The notes below the pieces were generated by a model that had not been told where the DNA came from, searched no databases, and was given only the letters and a program-made list of their open reading frames with translations. The position numbers and the translations under genes are program-made. DNA of 64,000 nucleotides from G963422565 sp963422565. GTDB taxonomy: Bacteria; Pseudomonadota; Alphaproteobacteria; MPNO01. Below, one piece after another: positions 1-10,049 of the stretch (its first letter is position 1; every line of letters begins with the position of its first letter). The stretch covers positions 930,001 to 994,000 of the forward strand of contig OY730228.1 in assembly GCA_963422565.1 (NCBI GenBank). The letters are read 5' to 3'.

Positions 1-22
1 GCGGGGTCGGCACCCGCCATCC

Positions 23-994
23 TCAACCGTCCCCGAAGGCGCCGCCTCGCGACGGATCGAAGCCGTAGAAATCCCATTGCGCCCGCATCTCCCGGTCGAG
101 CGGCGCGTCGATTTCCAACGGGCCGCCCGAAGCGCGCGGGATGCGGACCGCCCGCGCGTGAAGCATCAGCCGGCGCACCCGAGGGCGCCCGTCCGCCGGG
201 CGGTCGGGAAAACCGTATTTGCCGTCGCCGAGGATCGGCGTTCGGAGGCAGCGGCAATGGACCCGGAGCTGATGGGTTCGCCCGGTCAGCGGCGAGAGCG
301 CGAGCCAGGAGACGACGCTCCCGGCGCGGTCGACGACACGGTAGAACGTTCGCGCGGCGAGCCCTTCCCGGCGGTCGGGCACCATGCGCTCCCGACCGGA
401 CCGACCGAGCTCCCGCTTGGCGAGCGAATTGTCGACGGTCCCGCTCTCCGGGTCGGGCACGCCGTCGACCAGCGCCCAATATTCCTTGGACAGCGCGCCC
501 GCCTTGAAGACGGCGCTGAGCGTCCGGGCGGCACTCCGGCTCCGGGCAAGGAGGAGGACGCCGCTGGTGTCCTTGTCCAGACGATGGACCAGGCGCGGCC
601 TCTCCTCGGCGTCGAAACGCAGCCCGTCGAGAAGGGCATCGACGGAGATCCGAACCCCGCTGCCGCCCTGGACGGCGAGGCCGGAGGGCTTGTCGATCGC
701 GATCAGATCGCGGTCGCGATAGAGCACCAGCCCGCGGATCCGGTCGCGGTCCTCGTCGTCGAGCCGGGCCGCGCCGGGCGCCGGAGCCTCGATACCCGGA
801 GGCACGCGGATCTCCTGGCCGGCGACGACGCGCTCGGACGCCTTGACGCGCCGCCCGTCGAGACGCACCTGACCGGTCCGCAGCATCTTTTCCAGCCGCC
901 CATGGCTCAAGGCGGGGAAACGGGACCGGAACCAGCGGTCGAGGCGCAGATCGGCCTCCCCCCGGCCCACCACGAAGCGGCGCACCCCGGTCAC
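23..994 (-). CDS. rluC: RluA/RluC-family 23S rRNA pseudouridine synthase
   Basis: Predicted to convert uridines in 23S rRNA to pseudouridine; the family assignment is firm, the exact target sites are inferred from RluC. An N-terminal S4 RNA-binding domain (about residues 15-65) is followed by the synthase domain with the RluA signature HRLDKDTSG, in which Asp140 is the catalytic residue. I start at the GTG at 994, just after the rarA stop. The open frame extends further upstream inside rarA, but that part is an Arg/Pro-rich stretch unlike the family, and 323 residues is a normal length. No good Shine-Dalgarno sequence is seen, so translation is probably coupled to rarA. Confidence 0.85.
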   Translation of the reverse strand: MTGVRRFVVGRGEADLRLDRWFRSRFPALSHGRLEKMLRTGQVRLDGRRVKASERVVAGQEIRVPPGIEAPAPGAARLDDEDRDRIRGLVLYRDRDLIAIDKPSGLAVQGGSGVRISVDALLDGLRFDAEERPRLVHRLDKDTSGVLLLARSRSAARTLSAVFKAGALSKEYWALVDGVPDPESGTVDNSLAKRELGRSGRERMVPDRREGLAARTFYRVVDRAGSVVSWLALSPLTGRTHQLRVHCRCLRTPILGDGKYGFPDRPADGRPRVRRLMLHARAVRIPRASGGPLEIDAPLDREMRAQWDFYGFDPSRGGAFGDG

Positions 995-998
995 GACA

Positions 999-2306
999 TC
1001 ACCGCGTCGACCCCGCCCGCCGCCGCTTCGCCCAGGAGGCCAGACGCGCGCCCAGCGCCGCCTCCCGTCCACGGTCCGAGGCGCGGAAATAGGTCTCCCG
1101 GGCCATCCCCTCGGGGAAGTAGTCGGCCCCGGCAAATCCGTCCGGCGCCGCATGGTCGTAGACATAGCCGGCCCCGTAGCCGAGATCCCTCATCAGCCCG
1201 GTCGGCGCGTTGAGGCCATGCGCCGGCGGCAACAGCGAGCCGGTCCGCCGGGCCGCGTCCCCGGCGGCGCCGAACCCGCGGTAGAGCGCGTTGGACTTGG
1301 GCGCGGCCGCCAGATAGACGACGGACTGGGCGATCGCCAGTTCGCCCTCCGGCGAGCCCAGCCGCTCATAGGCCTGCCACCCGGCGAGCGCCTGCAGGAG
1401 GGCCGAGGGGTCGGCGAGCCCGACATCCTCGACCGCCATGCGCGTGAGCCGCCGAGCGACATAGCGCGGATCCTCGCCCCCGTCGAACATGCGGGCGAGC
1501 CAGTAGAGCGCGGCGTCGACATCGGAGCCGCGGATCGATTTATGGAGCGCGCTGATCAGGTTGTAATGAGCGTCCCGCGACTTGTCGTAGAGCGGCGCGC
1601 GCCTCTGGACCAGGGCCGAGAAGGCCGCGGCGTCGAGCGGCTCGTCGCCGTCATGCGCAAACGCCGCCTCGGCGAGGTTCAGGGCGTAACGCCCGTCGCC
1701 GTCGGCCATCGCGCAAAGCGCGTCACGGGCTTCGGCATCGACCGGCAGCGGCCGCCCCATTCGCGCCTCGGCGCGCGCGAGCAGCGCATCGAGCGCGTCC
1801 GGCCCGAGCCGGTTCAGCACGAACACACGGCAGCGCGACAGCAGGGCGGCGTTGAGCTCGAAGGAGGGGTTTTCGGTCGTGGCGCCCACCAGCGTGACCG
1901 TGCCGTCCTCGACGCAAGGCAGAAACGCGTCCTGCTGGGCGCGGTTGAAGCGGTGGATCTCGTCGACGAACAGCAGCGTTCCCTGCCCCGCCGCCCGGCG
2001 GCCGCGCGCGGCCGCGAAGACCTTGCGCAGGTCGGCGACTCCCGAGAAGACGGCCGACAGCGGCTCGAAATGCTGCGCGCTGCGCCCCGCCAGCAGACGC
2101 GCGATGGTGGTTTTCCCCGAACCGGGAGGCCCCCAGAAGATCATCGACGCCGGAGCGTCCGCCGCCGCTATGCGCGCGACCGGCCCGTCGACACCCAGGA
2201 GATGATCCTGGCCCAACACCTCGTCGAGCCGCGCCGGCCGCAGCCTATCGGCCAACGGGCGGGGCGCCTGGTCCTCGAACAGGCCGAGGCTCTCTCCGTC
2301 GGACAC
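999..2306 (-). CDS. rarA: Replication-associated recombination protein A (AAA+ ATPase)
   Basis: RarA (MgsA) is a clamp-loader-like AAA+ ATPase that acts at stalled replication forks. The 435-residue product has Walker A GPPGSGKT at residues 59-66 and Walker B LLFVDEIHR at 111-119, followed by a sensor region (GATTENPSFE) and the C-terminal tetramerisation domain, so it looks complete. The start is a GTG at 2306, three bases after the stop of the upstream protease gene, so the two are probably translated together. Position between the Do protease and rluC is the common alphaproteobacterial order. Confidence 0.93.
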   Translation of the reverse strand: MSDGESLGLFEDQAPRPLADRLRPARLDEVLGQDHLLGVDGPVARIAAADAPASMIFWGPPGSGKTTIARLLAGRSAQHFEPLSAVFSGVADLRKVFAAARGRRAAGQGTLLFVDEIHRFNRAQQDAFLPCVEDGTVTLVGATTENPSFELNAALLSRCRVFVLNRLGPDALDALLARAEARMGRPLPVDAEARDALCAMADGDGRYALNLAEAAFAHDGDEPLDAAAFSALVQRRAPLYDKSRDAHYNLISALHKSIRGSDVDAALYWLARMFDGGEDPRYVARRLTRMAVEDVGLADPSALLQALAGWQAYERLGSPEGELAIAQSVVYLAAAPKSNALYRGFGAAGDAARRTGSLLPPAHGLNAPTGLMRDLGYGAGYVYDHAAPDGFAGADYFPEGMARETYFRASDRGREAALGARLASWAKRRRAGSTR

Positions 2307-2309
2307 CCC

Positions 2310-3734
2310 TCAACCCCCGAAAGCGGCCGAGATCGTCTCGCCGTCGCGGCGGATCACGATCCGCCAGCCCTCCGCCGGCTCGGCGAGGCGCGCCTGCAGC
2401 TCCCGCACCGTTCGCATCGCGTCGCCGTCGATGTTCACCAGGACATCTCCGACGCGGAAGTTGAGCCGCTGGGCGGTGCTTCCCTCGCGGATCCCGACAA
2501 TCGCCACCCCGCCGCCTCGCACCGGCGCGAGGTCGAGCTCCTCGGCAACGGCCGGGGACAGGTTGGCGACGGACGCCCCGGACAAGGGGTGCCGCCCCCG
2601 GAGCCGGGTCGTGTCGCGCAGCGGGATCTCGGGCGCGGGCGCGATGTCGACGGGGTGGACACGCTGACGTCCGGCGCGCCAGACGGAGAAACTCGCCTTG
2701 CTGCCCATGCGCAGCATCGCGATTCGGAACAACAACCCGGCGCGGTCGACCACCGGCTTGTCGTCTACTGCGGTGATGACATCGCCCGGCCGGAGCCCTG
2801 CGCGATCGGCCGGACCGCCGGGCCAGACATCGCGGACGATCGCCCCCGTCGGACGGGCCAGACCCAGCGTCGCACCGATCTCGGAGTCGATGTCCTGGGT
2901 CTCGACCCCAAGCCAGGGCCGCACCATCCTGCCCGTCCGGTCGATGGCGTCGACCACGGCAGTGACCATGTTGGAGGGAATCGCGAAACCGATGCCGATC
3001 GACCCGCCGCTGCGGGAATAGATGGCGGTGTTGATCCCCACCAGGCTGCCGTCCATCGAGACCAAGGCGCCGCCGGAGTTTCCCGGATTGATCGCGGCGT
3101 CGGTCTGAATGAAGAAGCTGTAGTCGGAGATACCCGTGGCCGTGCGGGCGGCGGCCGAGACGATCCCGCTGGTCACCGTCTGGCCCACCCCGAACGGATT
3201 GCCGATCGCGAGCACCAGGTCTCCGACCTCGAGATCGTCGGAGTCCCGCAATTCCAGGAAAGGCAGCGTCTCGCCGCCGGTCTCGACGGCGAGAACCGCG
3301 AGGTCCGTGCGCTCGTCGGTGCCCACGATCCTGGCGTCGAACTCGCGGCGGTCGGCGAGCACGACCGTGATGCTGCTCGCTTCCTTGATGACGTGATGGT
3401 TGGTCACCACCAACCCGTGGCCCCGCACCACGACACCGGAACCGAGCGAATTCTCCACCCGTTCGCGCGGACCGCCGAACGAGAACCTGTCACCGAAGAA
3501 CCGGCGGAAGAACGGATCGCTGAAGAAGGGCGAGAACGGCTTCGTTCGGACGACGCGCTTGGCATAGATGTTGACGACCGCCGGCGCGACCCGCTTGACG
3601 AGAGGGGCGAAGGAAAGCCGGATCTCCTGCCGGTCCGCCGGAACCTGGCGCCGCGCCTCGGCATGGCCGAGGGCCGCGGCGCCGAACAGGACGGCGCTCA
3701 GAACGACGACGAGGCTTGCGGGCGGCGGGATCAT
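2310..3734 (-). CDS. DegP/DegQ (Do, HtrA) family periplasmic serine protease
   Basis: A secreted trypsin-like protease and chaperone of envelope quality control. Residues 1-25 form a signal peptide (hydrophobic core VVVLSAVLFGAAALG, then AEA). The protease domain carries a complete triad: His114 in TNHHV, Asp144 in RTDLAVL and Ser220 in NPGNSGGAL. Two PDZ domains follow (about 270-350 and 375-470), the usual Do architecture; total 474 residues. The ATG at 3734 directly precedes the signal peptide. It lies 284 bases downstream of rplQ with no recognisable promoter in between. Whether it is a DegP or DegQ orthologue cannot be told from sequence alone. Confidence 0.92.
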   Translation of the reverse strand: MIPPPASLVVVLSAVLFGAAALGHAEARRQVPADRQEIRLSFAPLVKRVAPAVVNIYAKRVVRTKPFSPFFSDPFFRRFFGDRFSFGGPRERVENSLGSGVVVRGHGLVVTNHHVIKEASSITVVLADRREFDARIVGTDERTDLAVLAVETGGETLPFLELRDSDDLEVGDLVLAIGNPFGVGQTVTSGIVSAAARTATGISDYSFFIQTDAAINPGNSGGALVSMDGSLVGINTAIYSRSGGSIGIGFAIPSNMVTAVVDAIDRTGRMVRPWLGVETQDIDSEIGATLGLARPTGAIVRDVWPGGPADRAGLRPGDVITAVDDKPVVDRAGLLFRIAMLRMGSKASFSVWRAGRQRVHPVDIAPAPEIPLRDTTRLRGRHPLSGASVANLSPAVAEELDLAPVRGGGVAIVGIREGSTAQRLNFRVGDVLVNIDGDAMRTVRELQARLAEPAEGWRIVIRRDGETISAAFGG

Positions 3735-4018
3735 GACGTCAACATGGCGCCGCCGGGTCGCGAAGAAAAGAGCCCCGGTGCCGGCGATTCTCCTTGTGGG
3801 ATCCTCCCGCCCCCGCCTTCCCCCTCAAGGGGGGACGAAAGGGGGCCGTTGTTGTCCGTCCGTCCCTCGCCAAGGCGATCGACGAATGGAACCGGATCTC
3901 CAGAAACCCCTCCCAACCGCCGCGGCGACGTATGCCGCGGATTGCCGGACGCGTCCCCCGAACACGCCAAACAAGTCGACGCCGATGGGAGCAGGGAGAA
4001 AGGTGCGCGGCGGCGCGT
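3735..4018. other. Intergenic gap between rplQ and the Do protease, with hairpins
   Basis: No gene is supported in these 284 bases. The gap holds a 7-bp stem hairpin at 3920-3940 (arms CCGCGGC and GCCGCGG) and the C/G-rich hairpin repeat at 3820-3834. Neither is followed by a T-run on the minus strand, so no classical intrinsic terminator for the ribosomal superoperon can be shown here, although this is where transcription would be expected to end. Confidence 0.5.
3820..3834. repeat. C/G-rich hairpin repeat, copy A
   Basis: A run of C's, then a TCAA core, then a run of G's (stem CCCCCT/AGGGGG), followed by another G-run at 3841-3845. The same motif type recurs in the two longest intergenic gaps of the ribosomal superoperon (6534-6606 and 22521-22588), and the core is shared almost exactly with copy C. 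Role unknown. Confidence 0.6.
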
Positions 4019-4459
4019 TCAGCCGGCGGCGGCCTCGGCGTCTTCCTCGTTCCGGGTCTGGACGGGCCCCGAGTCGCGCCCCTTGGCCTCCGGATCCCTA
4101 TCGACGAGTTCCAGAACGGCCATGGGCGCCGAATCGCCGTAGCGGAAGCCCGCGCGGAGGACTCGCGTATAGCCGCCCGGACGCTCTCGGTACCGTTCGG
4201 CCAGGGTTGTGAACAGCTTGGCGGCGAGCTTGGCATCGCCGCCGAGACGGCGGATCGCCTGCCGCCGCGCATGCAGGTCCGTCGGTCCGCGCTTTCCGAG
4301 CGTGATCAGGCGGTCGACGATGGGGCGCAGCTCCTTGGCCTTGGGCAGCGTCGTCCTGATCTGCTCATGCTTGATCAGCGCGGCGGCCATGTTGCGAAAC
4401 ATCGCGCTGCGGTGGGCGCTGGTCCGGTTCAGCTTCCGGCCGCTCAGCCGGTGGCGCAT
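4019..4459 (-). CDS. rplQ: 50S ribosomal protein L17
   Basis: L17 is a 23S rRNA-binding protein at the tunnel exit side of the large subunit. The N-terminus begins MRHRLSGRKL, and the conserved basic core (HEQIRTTLPKAKELR) is present. The protein has 146 residues, slightly longer than in E. coli because of an acidic Ala/Glu-rich C-terminal tail, as is common in alphaproteobacteria. It is the last gene of the alpha operon, 32 bases after rpoA. Confidence 0.97.
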   Translation of the reverse strand: MRHRLSGRKLNRTSAHRSAMFRNMAAALIKHEQIRTTLPKAKELRPIVDRLITLGKRGPTDLHARRQAIRRLGGDAKLAAKLFTTLAERYRERPGGYTRVLRAGFRYGDSAPMAVLELVDRDPEAKGRDSGPVQTRNEEDAEAAAG

Positions 4460-4491
4460 CGCTTCTTCTCCCGAGATTTACCGGGGCGAGC

Positions 4492-5514
4492 CTAGTAGGG
4501 CTCGTCCAGCCGCTTGGCCATGTCCTCGATATTCTCCGGCGGCCACTCGCTGATTTCCATCCCGAGGGCCAACCCCATGCCGGCCAGCACTTCCTTGATC
4601 TCGTTGAGGGACTTTCGGCCGAAATTGGGGGTCCGCATCATCTCGTTCTCGGACTTCTGTACCAGATCGCCGATATAGATGATGTTGTCGTTCTTCAGGC
4701 AGTTGGCGGAGCGCACCGAGAGCTCGAGATCGTCGACCTTTCGCAGAAGATTCTTGTTGAGAGCCGGCTCGATGACCGAATGCTCATGCGGTCGCGCCGC
4801 GACCGTCTCGAAGCTGACGAAGAGCTGGAGCTGGTCCTGGACGATACGGGCGGCCAGCGCGACCGCGTCTTCGGGCGAGACGGTGCCGTTCGTTTCGACA
4901 TCGAGGACCAGCTTGTCGTAATCGGTGACTTGGCCGACCCGGGTATTCTCGACCCGATACGCGACCTTGCGCACCGGCGAATAGATCGCGTCGATCGGCA
5001 CGAGGCCGATCGGCGAATCCTCGGCACGGTTCTGCGTCGCCGGCACATAGCCCTTGCCGGAGTTGACGGTAAGCTCCATCGAGATGCGGGCCCCCTCGTC
5101 GAGCGTGCAGATGACGACGCCCGGCTCGACGATCTCGATGTCGTGGCCGGCCTCGATCATTCCGGCGGTGATCTCGCCCGGCCCGGCCGCGTCGAGATAC
5201 ATCCGCTTCGGGCCGTCTCCATCCATTCGGAGAGCAAGGGATTTCACGTTGAGCACGATGTCGGTCACATCCTCGCGAACGCCCGGCACGGAGGAGAATT
5301 CGTGGAGGACGCCGTCGATCTGGATCGCCGTGCAGGCCGTACCCCGCAGCGACGACAGCAGCACCCGCCTGAGCGCATTGCCCAGGGTCATTCCGAAACC
5401 CCGCTCCAGGGGCTCGGCGATGATCGTGGCCTGCCGGCCCGAATCGCCGCCGGACACGATCTCCAGCCTGCCGGGCTTGATCAGCTCCAGCCAGTTCTTC
5501 TCGATGACGGACAT
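4492..5514 (-). CDS. rpoA: DNA-directed RNA polymerase alpha subunit
   Basis: RpoA dimerises to nucleate assembly of RNA polymerase and contacts promoter DNA and activators through its C-terminal domain. The N-terminal assembly domain includes the signature FGMTLGNALRRVLLSS; the C-terminal domain (about residues 255-340) carries the helix-hairpin-helix part ELSVRSANCLKNDNI and FGRKSLNEIKEVL. Length 340 residues is normal. It sits between rpsK and rplQ, as in other bacteria. Confidence 0.98.
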   Translation of the reverse strand: MSVIEKNWLELIKPGRLEIVSGGDSGRQATIIAEPLERGFGMTLGNALRRVLLSSLRGTACTAIQIDGVLHEFSSVPGVREDVTDIVLNVKSLALRMDGDGPKRMYLDAAGPGEITAGMIEAGHDIEIVEPGVVICTLDEGARISMELTVNSGKGYVPATQNRAEDSPIGLVPIDAIYSPVRKVAYRVENTRVGQVTDYDKLVLDVETNGTVSPEDAVALAARIVQDQLQLFVSFETVAARPHEHSVIEPALNKNLLRKVDDLELSVRSANCLKNDNIIYIGDLVQKSENEMMRTPNFGRKSLNEIKEVLAGMGLALGMEISEWPPENIEDMAKRLDEPY

Positions 5515-5595
5515 GTCTGTGGATCCCTGAAGCGAATGTTCGTCGGGCGCCGCCGCCGGGGCGAGCGCGCTGGAGCCGCGCCGGCCGGGGCCGGA

Positions 5596-5988
5596 TCAGA
5601 CGCGGCGGCGCTTGCGCGGGCGGCACCCGTTATGCGGAATCGGCGTAACGTCGCGTATGGACGTGATGGTGAACCCGACGGCCTGCAGCGCCCGCAACGC
5701 GGACTCGCGCCCGGAGCCGGGTCCCTTCACCCGAACTTCCAGCGTCTTCACGCCGTGCTCCTGGGCTTTGCGCCCGGCATCGTCGGCGGCGATCTGGGCG
5801 GCGTAGGGCGTCGACTTGCGCGAGCCCTTGAAGCCCTGCGAACCGGCCGAGGACCAGGAGATCGCGTTGCCCTGAACGTCGGTGATCGTAACCTTGGTGT
5901 TGTTGAACGACGCGTTGACGTGGGCGACGCCGGAGGTGATGTTCTTCCGTTCCCGGCGGCGAACCCGTGTGGTGGTTGCTCGTGCCAT
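5596..5988 (-). CDS. rpsK: 30S ribosomal protein S11
   Basis: S11 lies on the platform of the small subunit near the 3' end of 16S rRNA. The 130-residue product has the family core GVAHVNASFNNTKVTITD and the invariant basic C-terminus (PHNGCRPRKRRRV). It follows rpsM after 26 bases and precedes rpoA in the alpha operon. Confidence 0.98.
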   Translation of the reverse strand: MARATTTRVRRRERKNITSGVAHVNASFNNTKVTITDVQGNAISWSSAGSQGFKGSRKSTPYAAQIAADDAGRKAQEHGVKTLEVRVKGPGSGRESALRALQAVGFTITSIRDVTPIPHNGCRPRKRRRV

Positions 5989-6014
5989 CCCGTTCCTCGT
6001 GTGCGCCGGCGGCG

Positions 6015-6377
6015 CTACTTCTTGCCGGCGATGGGCCGCGCACGCCCCTTGCGAGTCCGCGCGTTGGTGTGCGTGCGCTGGCCGCGCACCGGCAGGCTGC
6101 GCCGGTGACGCAAGCCGCGATAGCAGCCGAGATCCATCAACCGCTTGATGTTCATCGCCGTCTCGCGCCGCAAGTCGCCCTCGATCTTGTGGTCGCGCTC
6201 GACGACATCGCGGATGCGCAGAAGCTCGTCGTCAGCGAGATCGTTCGCCCGCATCGCGCGCGCGACGCCGGCCTTGTCGCAGATCTTGCGGCCGCTGGTC
6301 CGCCCGATCCCGTAGATATAGGTCAAGGCGATCTCGATCGGTTTGTTGGGCAAGTTGACGCCCGCTATGCGCGCCAT
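6015..6377 (-). CDS. rpsM: 30S ribosomal protein S13
   Basis: S13 sits in the head of the small subunit and contacts P-site tRNA and the large subunit. The 120-residue protein starts MARIAGVNLPN, has the helix-two-turn-helix core (IYGIGRTSGRKIC) and the conserved tail RGQRTHTNARTRKGR. It is the first gene of the alpha operon in this genome and follows a 315-base gap with a promoter candidate. A Shine-Dalgarno AGGAGG lies upstream of the ATG. Confidence 0.98.
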   Translation of the reverse strand: MARIAGVNLPNKPIEIALTYIYGIGRTSGRKICDKAGVARAMRANDLADDELLRIRDVVERDHKIEGDLRRETAMNIKRLMDLGCYRGLRHRRSLPVRGQRTHTNARTRKGRARPIAGKK

Positions 6378-6443
6378 GGCGCGTTCTCCTCCTGCCGGCC
6401 GAAATTCGGGGAGTCGGGCACCCTTCCGCCCATTCGGGGCGAA

Positions 6444-6472
6444 AGGCTACAGCCCGGCGGACGGGCGGTCAA
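6444..6472 (-). promoter_or_regulatory. Candidate sigma70-type promoter for rpsM-rpsK-rpoA-rplQ
   Basis: On the minus strand a -35 box TTGACC (6467-6472) and a -10 box TAGCCT (6444-6449) are separated by exactly 17 bases. The -35 is near perfect, the -10 matches the consensus only in T, A and the final T. It would start a transcript with a leader of about 60 bases before rpsM. It is supported by its position in a long gap, but the weak -10 makes it uncertain. Confidence 0.5.
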
Positions 6473-6533
6473 TCGCCGCGCCGCGGCCCGCATCATCACC
6501 CGCTTCTCGAGGAAGGAACCCACCGACCCCGGC

Positions 6534-6606
6534 CCTCCCCCGCGCAGGGGGAGGCACAGGGAACGGCAGAGGACGACGCGCGAACCCCTCCCCTCGAGGG
6601 AGGGGG
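6534..6606. repeat. C/G-rich hairpin repeat, copy B (double)
   Basis: Two hairpins in tandem: CCTCCCC/GGGGAGG at 6534-6554 and CCCCTCCC/GGGAGGGG at 6585-6606, the latter around a TCGA core. Further G-runs follow up to 6618. It resembles copies A and C in composition and in location within a long intergenic gap of the superoperon. Confidence 0.6.
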
Positions 6607-6692
6607 CAGGGAGGGGGGTCGTCGTCCGGCCGGTCGTGGCCCTCAAAACGGGAACCGCTGCCGTCGGCCGGCGGACGCGACGCCGGGTGCCG

Positions 6693-7354
6693 TCACCCAT
6701 CCGCGCCTCCCGCGCCGTCCAGCGCGTTCGAGATCTCGCGGGCGACGCCGTCGATCGACGCCATGCCGTCGACGGTCTTCAGCGCGCCCGCCGCGCGGTA
6801 ATGAGGCAGTAGCAGCGCCGTCTGGGCATGATAGGCATCGAGTCTCGCGCGCACAGTCTCGGCGGTGTCGTCCGCACGGTGCGCGAACGCGCCGCCGCCG
6901 CAAGCGTCGCAGACCCCCTCGGTCGCGGGTCTCCGAAACCGGTCGTGATAGCCCGCCCCGCAATCGGCGCAGGAGAACCGCCCGGTGATGCGGTCGACCA
7001 GAGCCGCGTCGTCCACCCTCATCTCGATCACCGCATCGAGCCGGCGGTCGCGCCGCCCGAGCATCTCGTCGAGCGCCTCGGCCTGCGCCAGGGTACGCGG
7101 GAACCCATCTAGAACGAACCCGTTCTTGCAGTCCGGCGCATCGACCCACGCCTCGATCATGCGGATCATGATCTCGTCGGGGACCAAATCGCCGGCCGCC
7201 ATGATCGATTCGGCCTCCTTCCCGAGCGCGCTGCCCGAGGCCACCGCCTGGCGCAGCATGTCACCGGTCGAGATCTGCATAAGGCCGCGGCCCTCGGCGA
7301 TCCGCCGCGCCTGGGTGCCCTTCCCCGCTCCGGGCGGCCCGAGGAGGATCAGAT

Positions 7355-7358
<4 letters not shown>
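6693..7358 (-). CDS. adk: Adenylate kinase (long, zinc-finger lid form)
   Basis: Catalyses AMP + ATP = 2 ADP in the cytosol. The P-loop GPPGAGKGT is at residues 7-15 and the AMP-site motif FVLDGFPRT at 81-89. It is the long form with an inserted lid, and Cys130, Cys133, Cys150 and Cys153 form a four-cysteine zinc site. Length 221 residues. The start overlaps the secY stop by four bases, indicating coupling, which fits the usual secY-adk pairing. Confidence 0.97.
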
Positions 7359-8698
<1,340 letters not shown>

Positions 8699-8701
8699 GG
8701 G

Positions 8702-9223
8702 CTAGCCCTCCGGCTCCGAGTCGGTGTCCGCGGGTTTCGGCCCTGCCGCCTTGCGCGGCCGGGTCCCGCCGATCAGCACGATCATGCCGCCGGCGGCCTC
8801 GACCGCGGCGACCGCGGCCTTCGAGGCGCCGGTGACCTCCAGCGCTATATCGGTGGCGATCCCGCCCCTGGCAAGGACCCGGATTCCGTCGCGGCGCGAC
8901 TTGAACAGCCCGGCCCCGATCATCACCTCCTCGGTGATCGGGACCGCGCGGTTGATCTTGCCGGCGTCGATCGCCGCCTGGATCCGGTCGAGATTCACCG
9001 CCTGATAGTTCTTTCGGGTCGGGTTCTTGAAGCCGCGCTTGGGCAGCCGCCGATAGAGTGGCATCTGGCCGCCTTCGAACCCCGTCAGCGACACACCGCT
9101 TCGCGACTTCTGCCCCTTCTGCCCCCTGCCGCTGGTCTTGCCCGTCCCCGAAGCGATACCGCGCCCGACCCGCTTGCGCGGCCGTCGAGCGCCGGGATTG
9201 TCTCGCAACTCGTTCAGACGCAT
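8702..9223 (-). CDS. rplO: 50S ribosomal protein L15
   Basis: L15 helps late assembly of the large subunit. The N-terminal extended region GRGIASGTGKTSGRGQKG, which threads into rRNA, is typical, followed by the globular L18e/L15 domain. At 173 residues it is longer than the usual 145-160 because of an acidic tail (ADTDSEPEG). It lies between rpmD and secY. Confidence 0.97.
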   Translation of the reverse strand: MRLNELRDNPGARRPRKRVGRGIASGTGKTSGRGQKGQKSRSGVSLTGFEGGQMPLYRRLPKRGFKNPTRKNYQAVNLDRIQAAIDAGKINRAVPITEEVMIGAGLFKSRRDGIRVLARGGIATDIALEVTGASKAAVAAVEAAGGMIVLIGGTRPRKAAGPKPADTDSEPEG

Positions 9224-9249
9224 GACATCGCTCCCGCGCGGCGGCCGGC

Positions 9250-9453
9250 CTATTCGCCGCCCCCGACCCTGACCAGATGAGACACCTTGGCGATCATCCC
9301 GCGCACGGCCGGCGTATCCTCCAGCCGGCGCGTGCGGTGGAGCTTGTCCAGCCCCAGCCCGACCAGCGTCGCCCGCTGATCCTTCGGCCGGCCGATCGGG
9401 CTTCCGATCTGGGTGACGATGACCGTCCCGGCCTTCGGCGCCGCGTCAGCCAT
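9250..9453 (-). CDS. rpmD: 50S ribosomal protein L30
   Basis: The small 67-residue L30 contains the family core IGSPIGRPKDQRATLVGLGL and KLHRTRRLEDTPAVRGM. Its ATG lies within the end of rpsE (ATGGCTGA, 8-base overlap), which implies coupled translation. It is followed by rplO after 26 bases. Confidence 0.96.
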   Translation of the reverse strand: MADAAPKAGTVIVTQIGSPIGRPKDQRATLVGLGLDKLHRTRRLEDTPAVRGMIAKVSHLVRVGGGE

Positions 9454-10039
9454 CGGTCCGCGCCCTCGCCTCGCTGCCGCCGCGGCGCCCGAGGATATCG
9501 CTCACCTTCTTGCCGCGCCGTGCCGCGACGGCGCGCGGAGAGCTGAGGCGGGAGAACGCATCGAACGTCGCTTTGACCATGTTGTAGGGGTTGGCGGTGC
9601 CGAGCGACTTGGTGACCACGTCCTGGACGCCGAGCGTCTCGAAGACCGCGCGCATCGGCCCGCCGGCGATGATGCCGGTGCCGGTCGGCGCGGCGCGCAG
9701 CAGAACGCCGCCCGCGCCGAACCGGCCGATGACGTCGTGGTGGAGGGTGCGCCCCTCGCGCAGCGGTACCCGGACCATGGTGCGTTTGGCCTGTTCGGTG
9801 GCCTTGCGGATCGCTTCGGGCACCTCGCGCGCCTTGCCGCTGCCGTAGCCGACACGGCCCTTGCCGTCGCCGACGACCACCAGCGCCGCGAAGCCGAAGC
9901 GGCGCCCGCCTTTGACGACCTTGGCGACGCGGTTGATGCTGACCAGCTTGTCGACCAGATCGCTCTGTTCCTGCTGGCCGTCGAAACGCTGGTTTCGCTG
10001 GTTTCGCTGATTTCGCTGGGATCTCTGTGCTCTTGCCAT
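9446..10039 (-). CDS. rpsE: 30S ribosomal protein S5
   Basis: S5 contributes to decoding fidelity and mRNA entry. The double-stranded RNA-binding domain (SINRVAKVVKGGRRFGF, GDGKGRVGYGSGKA) and the C-terminal S5 fold (PTGTGIIAGGPMRAVFE) are intact. The 197-residue protein has an odd N-terminus, MARAQRSQRNQRNQRNQR, made by four copies of a 9-base unit, and a Ser/Arg tail. The end overlaps rpmD. Confidence 0.97.
   Translation of the reverse strand: MARAQRSQRNQRNQRNQRFDGQQEQSDLVDKLVSINRVAKVVKGGRRFGFAALVVVGDGKGRVGYGSGKAREVPEAIRKATEQAKRTMVRVPLREGRTLHHDVIGRFGAGGVLLRAAPTGTGIIAGGPMRAVFETLGVQDVVTKSLGTANPYNMVKATFDAFSRLSSPRAVAARRGKKVSDILGRRGGSEARARTDG
9987..10022. repeat. Four 9-bp tandem repeats inside rpsE
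   Basis: On the plus strand CGCTGGTTT, CGCTGGTTT, CGCTGATTT and CGCTGGGAT follow each other directly. On the coding strand they encode Ser/Asn-Gln-Arg triplets near the S5 N-terminus. The unit keeps the reading frame, so copy number could vary without inactivating S5. Confidence 0.85.
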
Positions 10040-10049
10040 GCCCCTGCTC

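Larger units (their letters stand above)
6378..6692. other. Long gap between adk and rpsM
   Basis: No coding sequence is supported. Besides a promoter candidate at 6444-6472, it contains two C/G-rich hairpins between 6534 and 6606. The outer flanks GACGAC (6572-6577) and GTCGTC (from 6619) could pair around the second hairpin to form a larger stem. The gap separates the spc and alpha parts of the superoperon. Confidence 0.5.

Noticed and set aside
3920..3940. Intrinsic terminator after rplQ
   Set aside because: A stable stem exists but no T-run follows on the minus strand, so termination cannot be claimed.
1152..4142. A plus-strand open frame of 996 codons opposite rarA and the Do protease
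   Set aside because: It is antisense to two clearly conserved genes, has no family resemblance, and its Arg/Gly/Pro/Asp-rich composition is typical of shadow frames in GC-rich DNA.
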